A DNA stretch of 64,000 bases from Alligator mississippiensis (GCF_030867095.1 NC_081831.1:48917319-48981318); one strand, 5' to 3'. Positions 20,095 to 32,885 are shown, numbered from the stretch's first letter. Notes: generated from the sequence alone by a model not told the origin. Translations and numbers: made by a program.

Positions 20095-20935
20095 AGGGCT
20101 GAGAAAAATTTCATGAGGTCATCAAAGATCATTGCTGACTAAAAGCTTCCCAATCAAGTGTCTGTCTAACCTGTTTTTGAAGGTATCCAGGGATGGGGAT
20201 TCCATAACTTATCTAGGTAGCCTATTTCAGGGTTTTACCACTCTTATAGTCAAAAAGTGTCTCCTAAGCTCCAATCTAAATTTTCGCTACTGAAGCTTGA
20301 GGCCATTGTTCCTAGTCCTGTTCCTAATGGCCATGGAGAAAAGCTCCAGCCTCTTTATAATTTCCCTTCAGGTATTTGAAGACTGTTATCAAATCCATCC
20401 TTAGTTTTCTCTTCTTCACACTAAATATTCCTAGTTCTAATCATTCTTCTTGCTCTGTGGTGGACTCTTTAGAATCTGTCCACATCCTTCTCATAACTGG
20501 ACACAGTAGTCCAGCTGAGGCCTCAACAGTGCTGAATACAGCAAAAGAATCACTTCCCTTGATTTGCAAGTGACATTTTTGTTAAAAAAAGACAAACAAA
20601 CAGCCTGCTTCTGACTTTGTTGTAATAAGTGCACACTGTTGGCTCATATTCAGCTTACTAGTTGACTGCCACCCCCAAGTGCTTCTCTGTAGTACTGCTG
20701 CCTAGTCTGTCATTCCCCAGTCTGTATTTGTGCATGCATTTATTCCATTTCAAGTGCAGGCCTTTGCACTTGTTCTTGATGAATATTATCCAATTAATTT
20801 GGGGCAATTTTTCCAGTCAATCCATGTCCAGGTCATTCTGTCTCCTAACCCTACCCTCCAGAGTGTCTGCAACTTCACCTAACTTCATGTCATCCAGAAA
20901 TTTAGTAAGCATGCACTCACTCAGTTTCTGGGCAA
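20095..20935 (-). mobile_element. Old CR1 LINE fragment, minus strand
   Basis: The strand carries recognisable CR1 ORF2 C-terminal text in reverse, such as CTGGACACAGTAGTCCAGCTGAG (20497 region), GTGTCTCC, and CATGTCATCCAGAAATTTAGTAAGC where the RT ADD motif would be encoded (about 20886-20912). It is heavily mutated with no open frame of note. Confidence 0.7.
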
Positions 20936-20959
20936 CTGGAGGAACAGAAGGTGTGGGCT

Positions 20960-21935
20960 ACAGTTCCAATGAGGTGCTTGCTGTGCTTTTCCACCAGGCT
21001 CTCCCCCCACCACACAGGTAGCCCAACATGCCCTCCCCTCCACCTGGCCTTTGTGGCAGGCCAGTAGGGGGAGCTCCTGCTTTGAGCATCCCACCTCACT
21101 ACACCCATCCACCTTCCAGACTCCACATGTCTCTCCAGGGGAACCTAGGCCCTGGCAGACCCCCTTTCAAGCCCCACCACAGAGTCCGGGGGTAACGTGT
21201 GCTGCCACCACCCTGAGAAGGGACTGTCTGGGTCCTGTGTCCTTGGGAAAACACAGGCCTAATAGTCCTATGGGTACTCAACCCAATACAAGAACTTGGG
21301 GCACTTCCCCAAGTCAGGGGCCAAAAAGGATAGTCTCCCTTAGTCTGCAGACCCAAGGGGCCTCCTGGGCATAATTAAACCCACCCCTTAATAAGTCTCC
21401 CACACTAGGTACAAAGAACTTTGTTGGTTACATAGAGTAGGGTTAGAATAGGGTACAGTGTAGAGCAATATCAGAGAAATCCCATAGAGCAAACTCCTAT
21501 GGCTGGGGTAGCCTTTGATCTCACATCAAAGTAACTGAAAGCTGTATATCTAATTCGATGTCAGTTAGCTTATTCACAAGTATCATCCAGAGGCTTTTGG
21601 AGGTTTCCTCTGAAGGCAGGCAGTTGCTTGATCATGAGTTTTGAGAGAGAGAGCAAGTTTCAGATGGTACGGCTCTTCTTTGTACCTGCGTATCCCTATG
21701 GCTGCTGCCCCCCTCCTCCTGGGCAGTCCTTAATTTATATAGCCCTTGTGACCTCATTTCCCTGGTCCAATGGAGGTCAGCACCTGTTGGCTGTCAGCCA
21801 ACCAATTTGAAATACATCACTAGTTGCCAGCCAGACTCTATCCCACCAGGAAGGAAGCCCCTCAATCAGGTTTGTGATACTAGTCACGTAGGCAGAGACA
21901 GCAGGTTTCCCCCCTCCCTCAGGAATGTATCCATC
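20960..21935 (-). repeat. Possible LTR, minus strand
   Basis: On the minus strand a TATA box (CTATATAAATT, plus-strand 21732-21742) lies about 35-50 bp after an ATTGG element, and a GC-poor leader with a CT-rich tract follows. The composition and spacing look like U3-R of an LTR. Boundaries, a mate LTR and target duplications were not found, so it could equally be a single old promoter-like sequence. Confidence 0.3.
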
Positions 21936-24085
21936 TCAGGTTACCTAAAGAGATAGAGTAAGGATGTGTCTCTCTGCTAGGCCTATCCTTATCAAACTCT
22001 CTCAGAGCAGAGACTTTGGGGAGAGACAAAGGTGGCTTTCTGCCACAGCCTTCATGTGCAGCACAGTTATCCTGCCTTCCCCCACCAGCTGCATGCATAG
22101 CACCTTCTTCCCCTTGCACAAGTATCCCAGACCCCTCCCTGCTGCTTGCATACCCTGGCCAGCACCATGTGCATAGCATAGACACCCTGGTCCCCTGCTA
22201 CATGTGCAACTCAAGCACCTCAGCCCCCTTCCACTGCTCTGCTCTGCCCTCAGAAGTGAAAGCAGGAACTTGAAGCTAAAGGAAGGAGGAAGGAGCTTGA
22301 AGTATCCAGTGGAAGAAACAATTGGGAGGGGAGTAGAGGGTGGGTGGGAGCCTGCAGGCTATACCTTAACCCTTCAGACTGAACCTTGGGCTGACTTCAA
22401 GATACTAATCCAAGTAAACATAGGTTAGAGGCAATAGGCCTGACTCTTAGTTCACTACTATAACTACCTAATACCACTGCCTCTAGTTATATATATTCTG
22501 AGTCAGTTATCATTAAAATGTAAAGCAAATATTCCTCTAGATCTCATTGCATAACTGTTTCCTCAGCACAATTAGCCTATACTACAGCCCAGTGGACAAG
22601 TACATGGAAAAGGCTGTAACCTAATATTTAAATAGAATGCCAGGGTAGGGCTAAGCACTATATAATAAGAACACCATCTGACAAATATAGATAGACCCTT
22701 GTGTCTTTTTTATTACAATATTAGTGTGATGTTAAACTCTTAAAATATATTCATTACTTTTATTCATTAAGTTTATAAGAACTGCAGATCAAGCAAGCAA
22801 AGTCAAAACAATTTTTACTGAAAATCAAAACAATATTGCAAATAATAATGTGAGGAAAAAAAACTTACCTTGGAGATTGTGGCAGTTCTACAGCCCCAAA
22901 GGGATAGAGACCCTGGCACCAGGAGCAGGTATATAGTGAGGAGGACAGAAAAGCTTGGGGATGCAGCCCAGAGAAAGCTGCACCCCAAGTTTACTTAACT
23001 GATGCAGGCATGGTGAGAGAAGATGTGGAGCAATGGGCAACACTGTCTCATGCTTTATCAGCTCACTTTCCTTATGACTGAGATGGCATCATCAGCCAGA
23101 TCCAGGAGGGACCTACACAAGTCAGTGTGGGATGGCAAGAAGTGGGGCAACAGCAGCTGCTGCAAAAAATCCTGGCTGGTGCACTGGGCCATATTATACC
23201 CTGGAGGAGGGGACATTCCTGAAGAGACCACATCCAGGTAGGAGGATGATACCTGGCAAGGCAGAAGAGAGGGAGGCTGAGGAATTGAAGGCCCAGTGCC
23301 AATGGGAACCTGTGAGTGGGAGGAATGGCACACCCTCACAGTCTTCTACATTTTTAGGGTTTTTTTTTTCATTCATTCCTCCTAGGGCCCTAAGTTGAAA
23401 CCAGGTATTGTTGCTGCTGTGGCTGGAGCTGAGAAACCAGGAGCTCCAAGGGACTTGGGGTGGAAGAACCTTTTAAAAGCAGCACCCAAGGTCCTGTCTA
23501 AGAAAGAGGTGGTCTCAGAGAACGAGACCACTCCTCCATATTGTTTAAGTTATTGAGGTGGGAGTGAACTCGAAACAACCTCAGCCAATCCCTAACACTA
23601 ATGGCCCACTGCTAGGACCATTAAACTCATCTAGGAACCACTGCTGACCCAATCAGGGTGAGACAGTACACTGGACCACCAAGGAGCCCAAACTGTCTAC
23701 CACATGGTGAGTGACCAACAGGTCAGTGCTTGGAAGGTGTGATGGCTGTAGGTGTTGTAGGGCTTGCTAACACTGCCCTGAGCTCATTTGCCTACAGGTA
23801 GTGACAGGGTGGACCTTGGCTTTGGATCACCTGGTCTGCCAGGAAGTTGGTCTTATGTTTTCTCACCTGCCATGACTTCGATGAAATTATATTCCCAGGA
23901 GGCACTACCCACAGTGACCCTGCCTGGTTTCAATCCCTGTTTCTTCTGTGGGGCTCCAAACCACCCCTTTACCCCAGCCTAGACTTGCCAGATAGTACTC
24001 AAAAGTCCTTCTGCAGCCAGGTTGCAGTACTGCCTGTTGTGCTATTGTTTGGCCCTCTACCCCAGGGTGACCTTTGGTCCATGTT
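21936..24085. other. No recognised gene; mixed sequence
   Basis: GC-richer blocks (22030-22270, 23060-23300) with short Pro/Ser-rich frames on both strands alternate with AT-rich DNA. I could not assign repeats or exons. The stretch just left of 24086 has a polyA-like AAAAGGCAAAAAAAAAC where the CR1 fragment begins. Confidence 0.35.
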
Positions 24086-25465
24086 CAAAATATCAAAAGA
24101 AAAGGCAAAAAAAAACCCACATCAGCCTGACCTCTATCCCAGGGAAGGTCTTAAAAAAGTTTATTAATGAGGCCATTCTTAATGGACTGGCCATTGCCAA
24201 CATCCTGAGGGATAGCCAGCATGGGTTTGTTGTGGGTAGGTCTTGCTTGACCAATCTCATTTCCTTTTACAACCAGGTGACCTATAACCTGGACAAGGGA
24301 GAAGAGATTGATGTCATATAGCTTGACTTCAAAAAAGCCTTTGATCTGGTATCCCATGATCACCTCTTGGTGAAATTGGCCAATTGTGACCTTGGGTCCA
24401 CCATGATCTGCTGGCTGAGAAATTGGCTCCGTGGTTGGACCCAGAGGATGGTAATTAATGGAAGTCAATCGTCATGGTGCCCTGTGACCAGTAGGGCCCC
24501 CCAAGGCTCTGTCCTTAGACCCATATTGTTCAACATCTTCATTAATGATGTGGACAGTGGAGTCAGAAGCGGACTGGCCAAGTTCACCGATGACAACAAA
24601 CTTTGGGGCCAAGCATCCACACCTGAACACAGGAGGGTGATCCAGGCTTATCTGGACAGGCTCAGAAAATGGGTGGACAAGAACCTGATGGTGTCTAACA
24701 CTGAAAAATGCAAGGTATTCCACCTTGGGAAGAAAAACCTGCAGCATCCTTATAGGTTCGGCAGTGCTATGCTGGCTAGTACTATGGAAGAAAGAGACTT
24801 GAGGGTCATCATTGACCACAAAATGAACATGAGCCTTCAATGCGATGCTGCAGCTAGTAAAGTGAGCAAAACACTGGCTTGCATCCATAGATGCTTCTCA
24901 AGCAAATCCCGAGACGTCATTCTCCCCTTGTACTTGGCCTTGATGAGGCCGCAGCTGGAGTACTGAGTCCAGTTTTGGTCCCCACAATTCAAAAGGGATG
25001 AGGAGAAGCTGGAGAGAGTCCAGAGAAGAGCCACGCGCATGATCAGAGCTCAGGAAAACAGACCTTACGATGACAGGCTGAGAGCTATTTAGCCTGGAAA
25101 AGTGCAGGCTCAGGGGTGATCTGATCACCACCTAAGTTTATCAGGGGTGTTCAACAGGATCTGGGGGAATGATTGTTCACCAGAGCACCCCAAGGGATGA
25201 CAAGGTGGAACAGTTATAAACTGCTGCAAGACCATTTCAGGCTGGACATAAGGAAGAATTTCTTCACTGTCTGACCCCGCAAGGTCTGGAATAGCCTGCC
25301 ACCAGAGGTGATTCAAGCATCTACACTGAACACCTTCAAGAGAAATTTGGATGCTTATCTTGCTGGGATCCTATGACCCCAGCTGACTTCCTGCCCCTCG
25401 GGCAGGGGGCTGGACTCAATGATCTTCCGAAGTCCCTTCCAGCCCTAATGTCAATGAAATCTATG
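24086..25465 (+). mobile_element. CR1 LINE fragment, plus strand
   Basis: Encodes the middle and end of CR1 ORF2: the RT palm start (HGFVVGRSCLTNL, 24220), LDFKKAFDLVSHD (24320-24360, with a TAG before it), PQGSVLRPILFNIF, KFTDDNKLWG (one active-site Asp retained pair DD at about 24588), then the C-terminal domain to about 25375. The frame has stops at 24319 and 24964 and later shifts. The 3' end is CTTCCAGCCCTAATGTC followed by ATGAAATCTATGAAATG. Confidence 0.9.
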
Positions 25466-27137
25466 AAATGCCCTGCACAGAAGGAACTAAGTAAGGAAGA
25501 ACTCATACTAGATAAGGTTCAGAATGGGCATGGTGGGAATGACTGCCTTCCTACTGTTGACCTTGAGCTGGTGCATGATCAATTAGAAAAGTTAGACATT
25601 TATAAGTCAGCAGGACCAAATTAACTTTATCTAAGAGTGCTGAAAGAGCTAGCTGAAGTCATTGCAGTACCTCTGGTGAAACTCTTCCAAAGCACATGAC
25701 ACTCAGGGGAGATCCCTGAAGATTGGAAGAGGGCTAATGTTGTGCCCATCTTCAACCAGAGGAGGAGACAAGACCCAAGCAACCATAGGCCAATGAAACT
25801 AACTTCTATCCCAGGGAACATCCTGGAAAAAATTATCAAGAAGTCTGTGTGTGATGTGCTTTCAGAAAGTAGGATTCTGAATGACAGCCAGCATAGCTTT
25901 GTCATGGGCAGGTCTTGTTTAATTATTCTCATCTCTTTCTACAACCAGGTAACTCACCACCTGGATAAGAGAGAGGAGGTCAACATTGTATACCTAGGCT
26001 TCCAAAAGGCCTTTGATCTGGTATCCCATGATGTTCTCACAGGAACATTGGAGGATTGTGGGCTCAACTGCTCAACAGTTAGGTGGGTAGGAAGCTGGCT
26101 GCAGAGTAGGACCCAGAAATTTCTAATGAACAGATTTGTGTCATCCTGGTGAGAAGTGGCCAGTAGTGTCCCTCAGGGGTTCATGTCTGGTCCAGTGATT
26201 TTAAACATCTTCATCAATGATTTGGATATTGAGGTGAAGACCTCACTGGCCAAGTTCACAGATGACACCAAGTTATGAGGGAGCGTGGTCACGCTTGAAA
26301 ATAGGCTGCAGATACAGGTGGACCTACACAGGCTGGAAAGTTGAGCAGATCAGAACCAGATGAAGTTCAACATTGAGAGGTGTAAAGTGCTTCATCTTGG
26401 GTTGAACAATAACATACTTACAGGCTTGTTGGTGCCAAACTGACTAGCAGCATGGCTGAAAGGGACCTAGGGGTAATGATAGACCATAGTATGACCATGA
26501 GCTGTCATTGCGATGCTGTAGCCAGCAGGGCAAATAATACTCTCGCATGCATCAACCAATGTATCCCAAGCAAAACCAAGGAAGTTATTCTTCTGCTTTA
26601 CTTAGCATTGCTGAGACCACAGTTGAAGTACTGCATCCAGTTCTGGGTGCTGCATTTCAACAAGGACATGGAAAAGTTTGAGAGAATATAGAGAAGAGCC
26701 ACCCATATGATCATAGACTTGCAAGGCAAGCCATATGAGGAAAAGCTGATGGACTTGGGTCTCATCAGCCTAAAAAAAAAAAGAGTGCTGAGAGGGGACT
26801 TGATAGCAGCTTTTCACTATATCAGGGTAATACATCAAGGGCTCAGTAAACAACTGTTCACCAGGGCACCTTTGGGGAAAACCAGGAGTAACGGCCATAA
26901 ACTCCTGGAAGACCATTTCAGGGTTAACACTAGGAAAAACTTCTTCACATTTAGGGTGTCCAGATTGTAGAATAAACTTTTCCAGAACTGGTGCAATCAT
27001 CTACCCTGGAAATCTTAAAGAGTAGACCTTGCTGGTGTCACCTGACCCCAGTTATGTTTCCTGCCTAGTTCAGGGGGTTTGGATCCAATGATCTTGAGAG
27101 GTCCCTTCCAGTCCCTTATAATCTATGAATCTATGAA
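25466..27137 (+). mobile_element. Second CR1 LINE fragment, plus strand
   Basis: Starts in the ORF2 segment before the RT (a QLEKLDIYKSAGPN stretch at 25576-25620) and runs through GRSCLIILISFYNQV, QKAFDLVSHDVL, KFTDDTKL (26255-26275) and the C-terminal domain (26452-26970). It has more stops and shifts than its left neighbour and is a different subfamily. The 3' end at about 27118-27137 is TATAATCTATGAATCTATGAA. The two CR1 fragments abut head to tail with no visible spacer. Confidence 0.88.
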
Positions 27138-28095
27138 CCTACACAGACACACATACACACACACAAACACTGTGCAGCAGGTAAGACTGTGGAGAGGAAG
27201 GGATGTGGGGAAGGTAATGGGCAGATTGAGGCTCCCACAGTGAGGGTGGGAGTGGGGCAGAGGCAGGGGCTGGGGTGAATGGGGCCCTGGGGCTGGGGCA
27301 GGTTGTGGGATGGAGTCACAGTCCAGGTGTGGGGGGACATGGCTTCTAGGGTCACTGTGCACACCCCAGGGGAGGCACAGGGGGCATGTGTCCCCTGGAT
27401 CTGAATGTAGGACAGAGGCAGGCTGCACTCCATGGACTCAGGGCTCTGTGCTCTGCTGCCATTGCCCCTGTAGCCACACAATGCCATGCTGTGCCTCTCA
27501 CTGCCAGGTGGGCAGGGGATGTATGGCACAGCCAGCAAGCGGCTCCCATGGCAAAAGCAGTAGGGTGCAGAGAGCCCAAGCCCACAGCAAACCTCTGCCA
27601 AGCATACAAATCTGGGAGACAGGTGCAGCTCTACTCTATAACCCACTCCATCTCCTGGGGCCCCATTCACCCTAGCCCCTGCCCCACTCTGTCCCTCAGG
27701 GTGAGGGCCTCAATCTCCCCTCCTCACCCCTTTCATCCCTCATGTCCCTTCTTCCTCATAGACTTACCTACTGGGCAGTGCTCTACATGCTGCCAGGCTC
27801 CATTTCTGGCCACCTGCAAGCTGCAGCTGCTCATCTGTATCTGTGTGTGGCCCTTCCTTGCCTCCCCCCGCCCCCCGCTGCAGCTGCCTAGAGCTTGCTC
27901 CTTGGGTGCCCTGTGGTCCTCTGCACTGCCACCACTGCCTAGCTGGGTGGCCCAGAGGCAGTGGTGATGGCAGTGAAGCAGAGCCCAGGCATGAGCTCCA
28001 AAACCACATGCACAATGATTGCATTAAAAAAAAAATGTGAGCACCAATTAACACATTAATCACATGTTAATCATGATTAATGACAGCCCTAATTA
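27138..28095. repeat. GC-rich repeat ending in a hAT-like terminus
   Basis: Opens with a CA-rich run and continues as C/G-rich low-complexity DNA with Pro/Ser frames on both strands. The right end ATTAATCACATGTTAATC...GATTAATGACAGCCCTA (28060-28092) looks like a common hAT-type terminus in reptile genomes. I did not find a matching left inverted repeat. Confidence 0.35.
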
Positions 28096-28321
28096 TTTTT
28101 GCCATATGAGCTTTCACTAATTTCTTGGCTAACAAACACTCCCATTTGATTACAGAATCAATCTTCTTGATCAGGATTAATTAGTCCTTACTCACTTCTT
28201 GCTACACTTTGTAAGTTAATGAATTTAGTATGGTGATTATGACAAGAATATATAGAAGATGGTTGATGTGGTTTTAAGTAAAGGGAAAAGTTAATCTGAA
28301 TGCAGTTCAGCAATGACTGAG

Positions 28322-28520
28322 CCCTTCATAGACATTAGGGCTGAAAGGGACCTCACAAGATCATTGGGTCCAACCCCCTGGCCCAAAGGGCAGGCAGTCA
28401 GCAGGGGTCAAATGATCCCAGCAAGATAGGCATCCACATGTTTCTTAAAGGAATCCAGAGAAGATGCCTGCGCCATCTCTGGGGGAAGTTTATTCCAGGG
28501 CCTGGGGACTCAGACAGTAA
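28322..28520 (-). mobile_element. CR1 LINE 3'-end fragment, minus strand
   Basis: CATAGACATTAGGGCTGAAA, then GGGACCTCACAAGATCATTG and CCAACCCCCTG is the inverted CR1 3' untranslated end; upstream on that strand comes the end of ORF2 (GCAAGATAGGCATCCA region encodes the conserved DAYLAGI-like C terminus). Truncated after roughly 200 bp. Confidence 0.8.
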
Positions 28521-28764
28521 ATATTTTTTATTTAAGAGACCAGAGCCTCTTACTCCTACCTGCAAGATGTTCACATTCAGCAGCTCAGCCAAGCAATGTT
28601 TCTTGCCTGGCCCCCAGCAGCAAACTTCTCTTGTTTATATAGGTCGCTACAGCTCTAAAATGGCCACAGTAATCAAACACTTGCTGAGTGTTTGATCTAG
28701 CACTTAAAGTGGCAGGCACCACTGGTGTCCTGCCTCAGGGCCCCAGAACGCTCGGCAGCAGACC

Positions 28765-28990
28765 TAGAAGTGGACCAAAAGCACTTCAGGTCCACTTCTG
28801 GGTTCTCTGGGGAGTGCACAGGGGGCCTTTCATGCTCCCCTGGCTCAGTGACTGGTGCGCCTCCTGGGCCTGGGGGGGGGCCACCAGGGCCCCCCCTGCA
28901 GCTGATCACTGAGCCAGGGGAATGGAGGGGGGCCCTACGTGCTCCCCAGTGGACCCAAAAGTGGATCAGGTCCACTTTTGGTCCACTTCC
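28765..28990. repeat. Palindromic (inverted-repeat) element
   Basis: GAAGTGGACCAAAAG (28768) pairs with CTTTTGGTCCACTTC (28975 region), and CTCCCCTGGCTCAGTGA (28841) pairs with TCACTGAGCCAGGGG (28904). Arms of about 100 bp flank a G/C-rich centre with nine G in a row near 28871. Probably a non-autonomous foldback. Confidence 0.6.
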
Positions 28991-29109
28991 AGGTTCACTG
29001 ATAAGCATGCGGGGATAGGGAGGATGACCCGCGCTCCTGTGGGATACTCCATCCACCCCTGCATTGCAGCACTCACAAGCCATGCCTGGTACCTCGAGGT
29101 ATGTAGAAA

Positions 29110-29285
29110 AAACATTTGAAGCTGTGTCTATGGCCAAATCACTGATTCTCTGAATCAGCATCAAATCTTCAGATTTTGATTTGGCTGAATCAAAAAGGGG
29201 ACAGTGATCCAAATCACCTAATCAAATCAATGTCCCTGATCCAGGCTGAATCCAAATCCAAATCAAATAGGGCCCATTTCACACA
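29110..29285. repeat. GATTCA-rich dispersed repeat
   Basis: Shares ATTTGGC...AATTCA, GGGGACAG.GAT.CAA and GATTCTCTGAATCA-like phrases with 32165-32885. Internally self-complementary (GATTCTCTGAATC). Confidence 0.45.
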
Positions 29286-30270
29286 TTCCTAATATGAACA
29301 TGTAAGAAATGTTGGAAGGATGTTCATCTTAATTCTCTTTAACATCCCTCTTGCTATCTCGGCCCAAAATACCATGCATTCTCCACTAACACTGTTTCTG
29401 ATATCAGCCAGGGTCATGTATAGCTACTCGGACCAACCATTTTCAAGAGAATACTCCCCAAGCTTTAGGCGAATTTAATGACAATGAGTTTAAATGGGAT
29501 GAGTCACAGGTAATATCCCATGGTGCCATTTAACCATTTTAAATAGATCTGTTCTCCAACATAAAATACCACTTGACAGCTGCAGAGACCTTATTCCACA
29601 TTTTTTACTTTATTTTTTTCATTCTAATGTAATAGTTAAGTGAAATTCAGTAACAGAAAAAAAAATCTAATAAAGGAGTTCTTCATAATCTACCATAGTT
29701 TTAATCTCATTTAGAGACTAGTTTTGTCATTAATTACATCTGGAAATCTAATGATACAATTATATTAAAAATTCAAATGACAATACTATAGTATTCTTCT
29801 ATTTTTTCTTTTCAAGTGCCCTTTTGCTTGGAATTGCAAGCATGTTTTATGGCTGACTCTGTTTAAAGAGTCATAATTACTTAATGGATCAGCAGCTCTG
29901 ACTAATTTAAAAAATAAAAGATTTTCTTCATACATCCTAAATGGCTTTGGTCAGACGTTTTCCAGTGATGTGTGGTTTTCCTCATAAAATGTTAGTTTCT
30001 CAGAATAAAACTTTTTTTTTTTAGAAAATTACCAGTTTTGATTAAATTTTCATTGGGAAAAGTTTTTCAGGTCCAGAATATCTGTGTGAGAGAGAAACTG
30101 AGCCCTGTATATCCAATAGCCTCTGAAATTCCAATACTCACCTCCAATGTACAAGACTTAGGTTCAGCAATCAGGTATAACAAGGAATTGAGCCTCATCT
30201 GCGGGAATCTATCAAAATAAGCATCGGGACCTGAGCTTCCCATAATCTCTCCTGAGGAGGCTTATACTTT
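29286..30270. other. AT-rich sequence, no recognised feature
   Basis: No gene, RNA or clear repeat seen. The open frame at 30038-30220 has no domain. Confidence 0.4.
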
Positions 30271-30516
30271 AGGGTTACCATACATCCGGGTTTTACCAGA
30301 CATGTCCTCTATTTGGGTCCTCCCACCTCCATCCCAGCAGTTACTTAAAATATCAGCAAATGTCTGGGATTTTGCTCTGCCTCTGCTTTCCCAATACCTC
30401 CTGGCTTGCCCTAGAAAGGGGCTTCCTAGGACCTGGGGGAAGGTGGGGGCAGGATGATTGAAGGCAGGGCCATCATGTGTGTCTGTGTGCTGGCCCCAAC
30501 AGATGCAGGTATGTAA

Positions 30517-30563
<47 letters not shown>

Positions 30564-30926
30564 CGCGCGTCTGCTGGGGCTGCAGCAGGGAGGGGAAGTG
30601 GGGGAGGTGCCCACCCCTCCAGCAGGGCTGGGCATGCAGAGGCTATGGGTCAGGAGTGAGGGGCACCAGCTGTGCTGGGGGGAGCAGGGGGCTGCAGTTC
30701 AGGAGTGAGAGGTACTGGCAAGGGGCTGTGGGTCAGTAGTGAGGGGCACCAGCATGGTCTGGGGAGCAGGGGACTTTGGGTCAGGAGTGAGGGGCAGCAG
30801 CAGGACTGGGGGTGGTGATGTGGCTTGGGAATGAGGGGCATGGGCATATTACTATCCCACCCTTCCACAATCATATAACCCCTCCCCACGTGTCCTTTTC
30901 TCTCTAAACTGGAAATATGGTAACCC
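30271..30926. mobile_element. hAT-like non-autonomous element
   Basis: Terminal inverted repeats AGGGTTACCATACATCC (left) and GGAAATATGGTAACCCT (right), 13 of 17 pairing, the outer ten without mismatch. The interior holds a TG/CG tract and a degenerate ~48-bp minisatellite (GGTCAGGAGTGAGGGGCA-type unit, 30647-30845) but no transposase. An 8-bp target duplication is not recognisable. Confidence 0.6.
30519..30569. repeat. (TG)n(CG)n microsatellite
   Basis: About 18 TG units run directly into about 7 CG units. Alternating purine-pyrimidine of this kind can adopt Z-DNA; that is a general property, not shown here. Confidence 0.95.
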
Positions 30927-31687
30927 TATTATGCCCTCTATTTTCTACTTAAAAAACTTCAAGAAGTTCCCATGGGAAAAAAAAATAAAGTATTTTTTTA
31001 AAAACCTACACATTATAAATATATGTGCTTAAGGAGCAGGTCACCCTATTTACTCTCATCATGTTGTAGCACAAGCAAATCTTGTACAGTAAAAAATGCA
31101 ACTCATATCTAACCCTGTGCTTTGTTTTTTTCAGAAAATTAATACATTAGTATTCAAAGCCATTTGTTTCTTAGGGGTCAGTGACTCAGAACCAGATTGT
31201 AATAGTTTTGATATTCTTTCATAAATTACCTCAAACTTTAAAAACACAAATACCACCCCCCCCATTTTTTTTATTTATTTTTTTTTTTATCTTGAAAGTA
31301 CTAAATAATTTTCCCTTGTAGCCAAGGAATATGGAACATGATATGGAACTCAAGGATATTGGTCAAATGTATGCACACTCACAGTGATTACATAAATGAC
31401 TTAACATATAAGCCACATGGCTTATATGTTAACAGCACAATAAGATAAAAATCTGTCTATCATTATTATTTGTATCATTTCAGTACTAGAGGATCTCAGA
31501 TGACAATGGTGCCACATATTAGCAAGTATTTCCTGCAAGCTTACAGTATAGACAGACAGGGATAAAATGTACATTTGGTAGAGAACTAGAAACTGACTCT
31601 GGGGTATCACAGTACAGTGTTTAGGCAAATTTGATGTGTGCATATATATGAAGAACCATAAAAATCCTTACACATAAATTCATTCAT

Positions 31688-31711
31688 ACACACACACACA
31701 CACACACACAC
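31688..31711. repeat. (AC)12 microsatellite
   Basis: Twelve perfect AC units between TCATAC and GGCATTTG. Confidence 0.95.
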
Positions 31712-32159
31712 GGCATTTGTAGTAAAATACGTAGTACTGCTTTTGCCAGTATCCCTTGCAAAATCATGAGGAAGGTGCAAATATAAAAATGACCCCAGGA
31801 GAAATCAGAAAGGTACATGCAAGGATCCAGGATTTTGTAAAGAGATGTACAGGAACAGTGTCCAGTGCTGCAGGGATGCCTGTACTCCTGCTTCCAACCT
31901 CAGTCACTGGAGCTGGCAGAGACTTGGAACCAGATTATAATAGTTTGGGTCTTCTCTCGTAACGAACCTGGATATTTAAAAACATTACTCTTTATCCTGA
32001 GAACACTTCATAGTCCAGGAATAATATCAGGCCACAGCCTTGGAACTGAAGCCTCTGTGGGCACCTACACAGGTGCTGGATATCTGCTCCAAGACATGCT
32101 AATTAGCATGCATCAGAGAAGACTTTATTAAATGAGTCTGTTGGCATGTGCCAATTAGT

Positions 32160-32885
32160 AGGCTGGTGCAAAGTGGCTAGTGAATGTTCACTTCGGATTC
32201 AGATTTGGCCAATTCAGGGGACAGCGATTCAATTCGGTGAATGTGATTTGGCCAAATCTCTGAATCAAAGAGGTCCCAGCTCACATCCACTCTCCCAGCC
32301 CCATAAATGGCTGCCCCACCAGGCCCCAGCATCCCAGCACCTAATTTTGTAAAGCCCCACACAGGCTGGATGGCAATCCCCGCTGCCTCCCACTGCACCA
32401 CTCTGCATGGGGGGGGGTGCTCTTCCATGAGCCCCCAGAAGCCCTGATGGCTGCTGCAGCAACCGGTGAGTGCAGGGCTTTTTTTTTGGTTTTGGTTTTG
32501 GTTTTTAAGAGCTGGGATGCTGGGGCTGGGAGGGGCAGCCATTGACTGGGCTGGGATAGTAGGTGGCTGTTTGGGGGGTGCTCAAGCAGACTGGGGGAGC
32601 AGGCAGGGAACTGTGTCTGGTGGGGGTCTCCCCATGGTCCCTTCCCCCCTCCTCCAGCACCCCCTGCCCCCTACTTATGGGTACGGAGTCCAGGTCTAGC
32701 TCCCTGAGGTGGCGAGTGACAACTGCCTGAATCTCTGAATCTGTCTGAAGCTCTCTGAATCTTTTCTGAATTGATTTGGAGAGTTTTGAATTGATTTGGA
32801 CCTTTTTATTGGTCTCCCGATTCAATTCTGATTCACAGATTCAGCCGCTGAATTGGGCCGAATCTCTTCCCAATTGTGCCAGCAG
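32160..32885. mobile_element. Inverted-repeat element of the GATTCA-rich family
   Basis: The left end (GGCTGGTGCAAAG..., then AATTCGGTGAAT, AATCTCTGAATCA, 32160-32270) and the right end (AATCTCTGAATC at 32731, GATTCAATTCTGATTCAC, GAATTGGGCCGAATCTC..., GTGCCAGCAGCC at 32877) are roughly reverse complements. The centre is C/G-rich with a T9(GGTTTT)3 tract (32480-32506). No transposase. Confidence 0.45.

Noticed and set aside
27131-27967. Frames of 179-193 codons on both strands
   Set aside because: Low-complexity Pro/Ser/His composition, open on both strands, no domain.
32480-32508. Telomere-like T/G repeat
   Set aside because: The unit is GGTTTT with only three copies, not TTAGGG.
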